Shown here: positions 55,863 through 64,000 of the stretch, piece after piece
Layout: each line of letters opens with the position of its first letter
Position numbering within the stretch: the stretch's first letter is position 1
NCBI GenBank assembly: GCA_038373865.1
Contig: JAXGGA010002987.1
Coordinates: forward strand, 46,835 to 110,834
Direction: 5' to 3'
From: Uloborus plumipes
Lineage: Eukaryota > Arthropoda > Arachnida > Araneae > Uloboridae
Length of the DNA stretch: 64,000 nucleotides
Notes under the pieces: generated by a model
What the model was told of the DNA's origin: nothing
Database searches by the model: none
Seen by the model: the letters and a program-made list of their open reading frames with translations, nothing else
Translations under genes and position numbers: made by a program

Positions 55863-57379
55863 AAAACCTTCCACGTATTTACGCATGCGTCAAGTCTTCT
55901 CTGATCTTACCAAAATAGAGGTGATAGGTAATATAACAAAAGGGGAAGAAGCATTTTGAGCCGTATCAAATAATGTAGAAGATGGTAATTTCAAATACAT
56001 AGTTTACTTGAATATGTCAAAAGGATAGCACACGCACACACACGAATGAGTTTTAAATTGAAATCTTCGAAAACTTCCCACTCACAACCCATCACTCCTT
56101 TTTTAAGTGGAAAAGTTCGCGAGTGCTGGGCGCGGTTTTCACGAACGGACAGTATGTTTTTTCTTTAGATGCAAAGCGGAAAAAATAAAAAGGAACACTC
56201 CGACCTTCGAATTTCTCGTAACACAACGCAAACTAGTGAAAATGACGTGGTTGAGGGATTGCCAGTAACCTTAGCTCATCCCAAATCATCGTATAACGTC
56301 CTCATTGTACCGGGGTTACCAAACATGAAAATTTATCATTTTTTAATTCACAACAAGCAGCTAAATTCCAAAAATCGCCAAGAGGGGCACATCAGAGGAG
56401 TACCCAATAGTATTTTTTAAATGAAAAAATATTTTTTTTTCAACAATAAAATTTTTTAAAGTGAAATTCTTTATGTATTTTTGTTTTTCAAGGTATTTGA
56501 GGCTTTTCAATTAATAATAATTTCGTTTATTTTGCACATAAGAAATTATTGAAAAATCAAAGTGTGTTCAAAAATGCATATTAATTATGTCAATTAAATA
56601 AAAAGCATTTAATTACAAGTTATTTAGTTTAAATTGTTAATATTTTTCAAAAATGTGTTGTTAGAAACTTGTCTGTCCATTTTTTAATCTCAAAATAGAA
56701 ACTACTGAAGTGACGTAAAAAAAGCTCCCTTTTACACAATTACTATTTATTCTAAACTAAAATTAAAAAAAAAAAAACCTATTCTTTTTTTAAACCTAAA
56801 ATATTTTTTGCGAAATGAAATTCGTGTACTTTAATTTTCAAAATATTTTTGAAGCTGCTCAGATAGTTTTTATTTCTTTTATTTTCGTCGAAAATTTTCC
56901 TTAAAAAGTTGTGGTTTGAAAAACATTCTTTAGAAAAATAAATAAAATTTACTCATTCGTGTTTATTTTGGTCAATTATGTGTATATTTTTAATGCTCAT
57001 TCCCATCTCAAACTATGTCTACGTGGCTCAAAAATCGAGGAGGGAGGGGGCGACAAATAATAGTCCGCTTGTGCGGAATATAAAGCTCGGGCTTCAAATC
57101 TTTCCACCAAAATGCCCATTTTGAAACAAATTTTAATTCGTAGCAATCGAAAGAGCGGACGGATAAATTATTGTTACAAATCTTGTAAATAGTTGTTGTT
57201 TTTCCTGCCTTGCATCATTTTCACTAGTTTTGGTTTTATCTGGCGACATGTTGCAAAAGTATCTGAAGATATCACTTTTATCACTTGTATACCGGCCTTG
57301 TAACACTTTGTAGTTTTTACACTTGCCATACATTTGATAAGCATGAAGACATTTTCGCGCTGTGTTTTTTTTTTTTTTT
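55863..57379. other. Unassigned AT-rich sequence
   Basis: The open segments at 56169-56420 (plus) and 57133-57333 (minus) share an ACTAGTGAAAATGA block in inverted orientation (56232 and 57219) but have no recognisable products. No gene called. Confidence 0.4.
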
Positions 57380-57778
57380 TCTTTTTATAGAAATTTCTTG
57401 AATGGATTATGGAAGTTATGAATGAACGGGATTTTGCTAGAATATTGTCGAAACTTCGTTCTCGAGTATAAATAGCTGACCTTGAACACAGTCAGTTAGT
57501 TCTTTTCAGATTTGATTTCTGGAGACTCGTTTTCATTCGCTTGGGCGAATGGTTGTTTTGCTTTTGTAATTGCTTAATTACTGTTCACGTTAGATACGTG
57601 GTGCTGAGTTACTGTTGAGAGTACAGTGTACTGTTTGCTACCTAATTGCTGGATGTTTAGCAATTGTTTCCTGCTCCTATTGTAAATAGTGTACATACTT
57701 GTAAATAAATTTATAGTTACTTCCTCAAGATTGGAATGCTCATTTAAAGAAAGTTGAAGGTGCTACGGACTCGTTACA
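57380..57778 (+). mobile_element. LTR-like block with promoter and poly(A) signal (possible solo LTR)
   Basis: TATAAATA (57467-57474) is followed by the arthropod initiator TCAGTT with its A at 57494. AATAAA is at 57704-57709, and the block ends ...TTACA at 57778. This order (U3 promoter, initiator, poly(A) signal, terminal CA) fits a retrovirus-like LTR. The left end, a TSD and a primer-binding site were not found, so a host promoter cannot be excluded. Confidence 0.5.
57467..57497 (+). promoter_or_regulatory. TATA box plus TCAGTT initiator
   Basis: The first T of the TATA box is 27 nt upstream of the initiator A, near the normal distance for core promoters. It belongs to the LTR-like block. 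Confidence 0.55.
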
Positions 57779-58174
57779 TTATTTCCCCTCGTCCCTCATA
57801 ACTCAAATATAAGGCCTAAAAGTGTGCCAATTTTTAAGGAAATGTCTCCAAAATTTAAAGACGTGTGGGAAAATGTGACTTCACCCAGGACATCCATCGG
57901 TAAAGCGTCTTCCATAACTCCCCGAAACTCGCTACATTTGGTGACTTTGTCTGAAATTGAACTCTTATTTCCATAACTAGCAAATAATGAAAAACATACA
58001 GGCAAACCTGTCTATCTCGAATTTCACGGGACAGAAGAAAAATTCGAGATACGGAGGTTTCGAGACACAGAGCTTGTGATAAAAGTTACAAAAATAAGCA
58101 ATTGGAACAAAGTCAAACACTCAATAGATTATTTTCATTGATATTGTTGAATATTTTACTGTACGACATGTGAG

Positions 58175-59252
58175 CAGTGGTTGGAAAAACTACATAATTT
58201 TCGTAGCGAACTACAACTACAACTACTGTCTTATAAATGTAGTTAACTACAGCTACAACTACTTTTTTTTTAATGTAGCAAGCTTTTGAAATGTAGTTGC
58301 TACTTCGCTACTTTTTAAAAAATAAATAAATAACAAGAATACACCGTTTGAGGATCGACCGAAAGAATTCGAAAAGTGGTTTAGATTAAAAAATTACCTC
58401 ATTCGAATATGGAATAGAAATAGGAATTGTCTTTGAATTTACTTGTTACTTTTCCGTTTTGTTCCTTTTTTTTTGCTAAAATTTGTCCTTTTTTTAAGAT
58501 TTTTTTTACAATTTTTACGAATATTCGACACAAGAAAAACCTTGTTTTTTTCCTTCGTTCTCTTTTTTTTTTTAATTTTTTTCATTTATTCATTTATTTT
58601 TTTAATTTAAAAGTAGTTTTCAGAAATCGCTACAAACTACTATTTTTTTGTATCGCGCTACTCGCTACTCTACTTTTTTTAACACTAGTGCGCTGCACTA
58701 CAAACTACTAAAAAACGTAGCTACTACACTCAGGGCCGCCGTTTGGGGGGGGGAATACTGGACCTCTAGTACCGGGCCCGGAGCTTTGGGGGGCCCGTAA
58801 GATTATGAACATGTTTTCCAGTTTTAGTGTCAATAATTTCATGAAAAAAAAAGCTGTTTTTCAAGAAAAAATAAAAAATATCGCTTTCCAGTGCCGATTC
58901 TCAATATGAAACAATTGCTAGTACAAACACTAATGAATGAAACACGCTTGTGGAAAGGAAATCACACCGCTTTTTAAAATCATTTGGCGATACAAATCAC
59001 GTGAAAATAAAATCAGGTGCACACTTTCGTAACTAAAAAAAAAAGTTTATCTGAAAATTTTTTTTTTCTCTCTCTCTTTTTTTTTTACAATTGCAAATGT
59101 GCGGAAACGACGGCAAAAAATTATGAAATTTGGGGGGGGGGGGGGGGGTATGGGGAGCCCGGCATTAAAATTGGTACCGGGCCCCATTGCTGGTAGCGGC
59201 GGCCCTGACTACAGTAGTTTCGCTACTTGTAGCGCGCTACTTCCGACCACTG
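58175..59252. mobile_element. hAT element (CAGTGGTTGGAA family)
   Basis: Ends CAGTGGTTGGAA and CAGTGGTCGGAA (minus). The flanks CATGTGAG and GTTGTGAG match at 6 of 8. Runs of TAGTTGTAG-type repeats lie near both ends. A related fragment is at 8800-8955. A second hAT is nested at 58731-59207. Confidence 0.82.
58731..59207. mobile_element. Nested hAT MITE with G runs
   Basis: Ends CAGGGCCGCCG and complement. The 8-bp flanks ACTACACT and ACTACAGT match at 7 of 8. It has CCGGGCCC blocks and long G runs at both ends. No ORF. Confidence 0.87.
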
Positions 59253-59300
59253 GTTGTGAGTCTACGTTTTACTAATGGTGCTGACTATATGGGTAGCAAG

Positions 59301-61918
59301 CATGGGCGCCCATATGCGAAATTTTAAGGGGGGGCTCAGATATTTTCCTCATAAATTACAGTTAAAAGTAGAGATGCACCGATAAGCAAATTGGCCGATT
59401 ACCGATTAATCGGTTGTTGATAATCGGCCGATTAATGATAAGGAGGATTGTTTTTAACACTACCAATTTTATCATCACTGTTTTTTCTCTCTTGTAAGAT
59501 TCCGAGTTTAGAAATAGTAAGTAATTTATTTCCAAAAGAAGATTTTTTTTTCCATTTTTCCAATTTTCACAAAATAATTTCAACATTTTATCAAATTTCA
59601 TAGAACCAATTTTTATGTTATTGTCAATACACAGGGTGCATTGACAATAACATGAAATAACGTGACAATAATGTGAAAAGGTGTAACATTACATTAACGC
59701 ATTGTTAATTATGTCAATTGGACATAAAAATTCAGAAAAGGGGGAAGGGAGTTTGTACTCTTATTTAGGAGTACTTTTAATGTAATTTTTTTAATAATTT
59801 GTAGCAATTTAACTCAAGACTTTTATTAATTGTGACAATTAGAGGTTATCTAAAACACTGTACTAGGAGAAAACTGTCTCCACATGAAAAATGTTGCAAC
59901 ATTGTCTATGTGTATATTTATTCAAAGTAGAATTAATTTATTAAAAACTTTATATCAAGTGGTGAGTATTATTATTACTGTTTATAAAATTATTCATCGT
60001 AGTTTCTTAGTAAAAGTATACTTTAAGAATAAAATAAAAAAAAATATTTTTTGGCTGATTAATCGGTCTGATTTTGCCGATTATTAATAATCGGCAAAGT
60101 GGCCGATTATGACCGATTAATCGGTACTGCCGATTAATCGGTGCATCACTAGTTAAAAGATAGTAATATATATCTGTGGCTTGGTTCTAAAAGGGCTTAA
60201 GTCAAAAATGTTAGTTTCGAGAAAAAGGCGATGAAAGATATTTGAGATTTTTTAGAATGCTATAACTTTCTTACATTAAGATTCCCATTACTATTTTTTG
60301 GTATTTGTTTATTGTTTGTGTAAAGAAACATTATTTTATCATATGCAATTTTTAACCTGTTACTATTTTATGTAAATATTATGACATTGGCTGACATCAT
60401 AATGGAAACACAACCAATTTTAGTTTGATATTAGACTTTGGCCTTTGTAGAATTAGAGTTTTACTAAATTGGAAACTTTTGATGTAAATAATACAGAACG
60501 TGAAAAAATTGACTTTGACATTTTTAGAACCAAGCCACAGATATATATATATTTATATATGTATGTGTGTGTGTTTTTGCTTGATTTACTAAGAATATGA
60601 AAGTACTAGACTCGCTAAGACATAATTTTTTTTAATTTACTCTGACTTAATTGTTGTTGAGTACCAAACACATTTTGACTGCTTACAGATAATGCATTAC
60701 GTGCGTCGCAAGGCCGTATCCAGAAAAAAGGCCCATTTCGCACATTGACCAAACAAACACATTTTCGTGTGTTATGAGTCTTTTTTCTCACAGATTCCCC
60801 CTCCCCTTGCTGTTTCTTGTGTGTGTTTTTTATTTAATTTATATTTTTAATGCTAATTGTTTGGACTGACCTTTATTGGGGTAAAGGTATCAAAAGAGAG
60901 ATGCAATGAACTCTTTTAAATGGGGTAGAATATTCGCTATTTTTGCGAGTCCGGTGTCCCTTGGACATTTTTGAAAAAGAGTTTTAAAATTCTGCATTTA
61001 TGGAATGCCTTGTATGGGGCAATTGGGATATCAAAAATATGTTGGAAAAATAGACAAACAAAAAATTTATAAATGTTCTGCATTCTTTTGCAAACTAAGA
61101 TCAATCAAAATATATATATATATTTATATATATATTTTTTTGTAGTTTAACAAACAATTAACATTAATCGACAGAGAAGAAGAGCGAGGGAGGAGAAAAT
61201 ATAAACAAAAATCACTTTCTTACATCGATTTTCAGTATAGTTACATAGTTATTTTTAATCAGTTTCCTAACTCACCGACAGAAACAGAACTCAATAGACA
61301 ATGACCAATAGTATGAAACGCCTAAAATCCTTTAAAAGAAATAGTGTAAAGATTTTTAAAATGATTGACGAGAGAATAATATTCTGGCCATTCGGTTAAT
61401 TCATAGTTTATTTATTTGATAAGAAATATAATTGAAGCACTTTTTAAGAAGTTTCAAAAAGGTATTTAATGATTTTTAAAGACTCTAGAACAGGACCGTG
61501 CCCGTGCCCCCCCCCCCCTCTCCTGAACTATTTTGTAATGTGACAGAAAAAAAAAGTTTTCTTTTCTCCAAATCCTAGAAAAGGTCGAATTGTCTTGCCA
61601 TCCTCGGATCAGCCCACTTTTTTTCTTAATTGCTAGTTCGCAGACACGGGGGAATTTCCCATGCAAATGTGCCGTCAGTTGACCCATGAATCTGCCTTTG
61701 TTTTTCCATGTAAGAATGTAGGAAGAGACACAATGTTATAATTCTGAAAGCGATTTCAGTGATGATTACAGTTATTAAAATTTGGCATTTTTAATGTCTT
61801 ATTCATTAATGAGTGAAGAAAAAATGTTTTCCTAAAAAAAGTACTGAAAGCAAAAAAAGTTCTAATTTCCAAGGGGGGGCTCGAGCCCCCCCCTTGCCCC
61901 CCCTTATGGGCGCCCATG
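59301..61918. mobile_element. hAT element (CATGGGCGCCCATA family)
   Basis: Perfect 8-bp TSD GTAGCAAG (59293-59300 and 61919-61926). TIR CATGGGCGCCCATA at both ends, followed by a GGGGGGG run and GCTC. It contains the copy-3 hAT at 59369-60151. No transposase was recognised; 61090-61300 resembles internal DNA of the hAT at 23454-25570. Confidence 0.92.
59369..60151. mobile_element. hAT element (TAGGGATGCACCGAT family), copy 3
   Basis: Perfect 8-bp TSD GTTAAAAG (59361-59368 and 60152-60159). Ends TAGAGATGCACCGAT and TAGTGATGCACCGAT (minus). It is similar to 38612-39353 along its whole length. Confidence 0.93.
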
Positions 61919-62343
61919 GTAGCAAGTCAATGCATACCTTTAAGTGCGAATATAGTCTCTGAATGGTTGTGCAGAAGATGATTTTTGTCTCCAAGTTACA
62001 CCATCGATAAAGGTGACTGTAGATGAAATTCAGAAATGAGAGTCGTCAAAATTCGAGATAGAGAGGTTTTCGGGAAAAATCTTTCGAGATAAACACGAGA
62101 AAAAATATTAAATTTATGCCGTAAAATCAGGGAAATTGAAAAACGTCGACATAGAGAGGTTTTCGAGATAAACAGGTTCGACTGTATTTTACTGTGCTCC
62201 GTATTTTTTCCCTTCGAAAGCCCGATGGATGGGAAGCTTCCGTGTGAGAAGATGCGCGTGTGCCCGAGGGTCGACATTCCGGCCGGGACCTCTATCGGGA
62301 TGACCGAGTGGCCGCCTCTCTCTCTCCGTGCCCACGGGCCTCG

Positions 62344-62350
62344 TATAAAG
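62344..62350 (+). promoter_or_regulatory. TATA box of a candidate host promoter
   Basis: TATAAAG lies within a CpG- and pyrimidine-rich block (62200-62460) that contrasts sharply with the AT-rich surroundings. A TCA initiator-like site is at 62368-62370. Confidence 0.6.
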
Positions 62351-62369
62351 AGCGCCTCTCCTCCCGCTC

Positions 62370-62433
62370 ACCGCTCTGTTGCCTCTCCACTCCAGACACT
62401 TCACTTTTGCCGAGCTTGTCTGCCTTTCCCCAG
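62370..62433 (+). other. Candidate noncoding first exon with splice donor
   Basis: From the presumed start at about 62370, a 64-nt pyrimidine-rich stretch ends CCCCAG directly before GTATTG (62434), a good 5' splice-site match. The gene would continue to the right, beyond the window. Short overlapping ORFs here are in all frames and are not persuasive as protein. The start and exon are inferred from motifs only. Confidence 0.5.
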
Positions 62434-62598
62434 GTATTGTCTTTTTCTCTCCCATTCTTTTCCTCCCTGGCATTTCGTACACCCACTAGTTTTCTTTCTT
62501 CGACTCATTTAGCCGTGCGATTTTTTACGCCAATCATACATTTCATTGTTATTATTATTCTAAATAGTCTTCGGAAAAAAGACTGTCCTACACACATT

Positions 62599-62854
62599 TG
62601 AAGGAGCGAGTGGATAAAGGTGATATGTGACAATTGTTGAAAAACATACTTTTTACCATGGATGAAGGGGATAAGGTCATTTCTTTTTTGATAGCTTTTT
62701 CTAAAAATTTAAAAAATTGTCAAATATCTCCCCTATTCACTTGCCCCTTCAGTTGTGTTTGTGAGTGAACACAATTGAAAGCACACTAATCTGAATGTGA
62801 GTGAATCGACGAAATTCAAATGTCACAAATCACCTTTATCCACTTGCCCCTTCA
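62599..62854. mobile_element. MITE with TGAAGGGGCAAGTGGATAAA ends, copy 2
   Basis: Inverted relative to 45515-45772, with the same TIR and the same internal second TIR copy at about 62730-62752. 256 bp. It lies in what would be the first intron of the candidate gene. Confidence 0.85.
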
Positions 62855-64000
62855 TTTGTCCCTACAACAGAATGCTTCGCTCGAATCTTAAACATTACGA
62901 ATGAAATTCATAAGAATAGTAATACAGAGATCTATCTCCATATATAAACAAAGAGATGGATATAAAAAGGTCTTTCGGTGACTAATATCAAATGGATCAC
63001 TCGGATTGAGTGAAACATGGCGATTCACAATAGGGCTTCATTTTTATAGGACCCTACGGGTGCGGCACGTTTTTTCCATTTTACCCAATTTTTCAAATTT
63101 TATGCGAAATTCAGGTGTTGAGAGCCCTTATTTTGAAATTCAGACATTGTGTGGCAGTGACATTTTTTGATTTTCCTCATTTTTTTTACATGTGAAAGTA
63201 AGGTCATGAGAAATGAACATTCTGAAGTTTTAAGACCCCCAAAAAACTTTGTTCGCTCGGTAAAAATTCCCAAAGTTTGATGCATTGCAGCGCTTTTTTT
63301 GGTAAAATGACTGAAAGACACATTTTAGTGCGCTGTCATTTTTTACAGAAACACCACCTCAAGGTTATGTTTACATTTATTGATTGTACAGCGTCTGGTT
63401 ATGGGGACCCCATAATTACTTGGGTTGTTGCTTTCTTTAGTTAAGCGGCCGCAAAGTATGGCTTTTAGTCCATTTTCACTCGACTTTAAACTGCGTTATT
63501 TCCCCCTTAAAGCAACCCCCCGAAATTTTTTTTAACATAAACTGAAAATCTGTACTTTGAGGAGAATATGTGGTACGAAAATTGTTTAATATTTTATTGC
63601 TTTGAAGAGAAAAATACTTTGGTATTTTTCAAGTTTTCAACTCTTGTGGTTTTTTGATCGCATTTAACTCAAAACAGCAACCCTAGGAAAAAAATAACCT
63701 AGATAATAGAACCTACAGATGTGTAGAATAACGTAAACAAGAAAGCAGCGAGGGGTCTCTTCTTAGTTTTCATGAAAATATTTTTTTTTTTTTTGTAGCT
63801 CATTTTAATGCTTTTTCTCATAGCAAAATGTGTCCATCATGAAGGTTAGATCTGTGCTATAACTTTAAAAATATATAGTAAAGTAATGATGTATGTAAAT
63901 TTGTATAGAGAAAAAGAAAAGGATCAAAAACACTAATTTTGTCTAAATTTTTATATTTTTTTGTATTTTAATCACAATTAACTCAAAAAACGACGAATCA
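62855..64000. other. Unassigned sequence
   Basis: No exon, repeat pair or RNA gene recognised. It may be intronic if the 62.34-kb promoter is real. Confidence 0.4.

Larger units (their letters stand above)
57999..62184. mobile_element. Pogo/Tigger-like element interrupted by two hATs
   Basis: TA at 57997-57998 and 62185-62186. TIRs CAGGCAAACCTGTCTATCTC and CAGTCGAACCTGTTTATCTC, continuing through TTCGAGATA.GGAGGTTT-like blocks. Removing the hATs at 58175-59252 and 59301-61918 leaves about 490 bp, a non-autonomous form. Confidence 0.85.

Noticed and set aside
56169..57333. Pair of short ORFs sharing an inverted ACTAGTGAAAATGA block
   Set aside because: The shared block is too short and the products are unrecognised; no TIR or TSD was found around it.
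62225..62601. Several overlapping ORFs on both strands
   Set aside because: They overlap one another in a GC-rich block where stops are rare; none has a recognisable product, and the promoter and splice motifs explain the block better.

Overview
This window is nuclear DNA of an animal, most likely an arthropod and possibly an arachnid. It is AT-rich, full of homopolymer runs, contains no operons or bacterial signals, and holds a mix of transposons typical of arthropods: Transib, hAT, Tc1/mariner, pogo-like, TTAA-target, Helitron-like, CR1/Jockey-type LINE and tRNA-derived SINE. The taxon is an inference from this mix; no diagnostic host gene is present.

Almost the whole window is layered transposon insertions. 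I delimited many elements by matching terminal inverted repeats (TIRs) together with target-site duplications (TSDs), several of them perfect. From left to right: a Transib element (235-2173) with RSS-like ends inside one arm of a long inverted repeat; a hAT MITE; a decayed Tc1 transposase split by a hAT element; another hAT MITE; a 54-bp tandem array ending in a Helitron-type 3' terminus; and a TTAA element (10.05-10.93 kb). At 13.4-17.4 kb a hAT holds a pogo-like element that holds a LINE. From 17.6 to 31.6 kb come a SINE, further MITEs, a long palindrome (21.5-22.4 kb), a hAT within a hAT (23.4-27.3 kb), a TA-target element with iterons, an element with a 4-bp TSD and a second TTAA element. 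From 32.5 to 40.2 kb come a hAT, a 145-bp tandem repeat, a second iteron element, the second copy of the 4-bp-TSD family and a TTAA element carrying a hAT.

The best host-gene candidate is a 185-residue Tyr/His-rich secreted or membrane protein (40970-41527), followed by a decayed partial copy. Next is a Tc1 element with an uninterrupted 331-residue DD34E transposase (43054-44589), a SINE abutting it, a segmental duplication of CTGCAG-rich repeats (47.2-49.2 kb), hairpin MITEs, a second SINE copy, a 3.85-kb element with long TIRs and a broken gene of an unassigned repetitive family (52.0-55.9 kb), an LTR-like promoter block (57.4-57.8 kb), and a pogo-like element (58.0-62.2 kb) hit by two hATs, each of which was itself hit by another hAT.

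At 62.34-62.43 kb there is a TATA-type promoter with a probable first exon and splice donor, pointing out of the window. A CpG-rich block at 12.2-12.5 kb is another promoter candidate. The rest is unrecognised AT-rich sequence, described as gaps.
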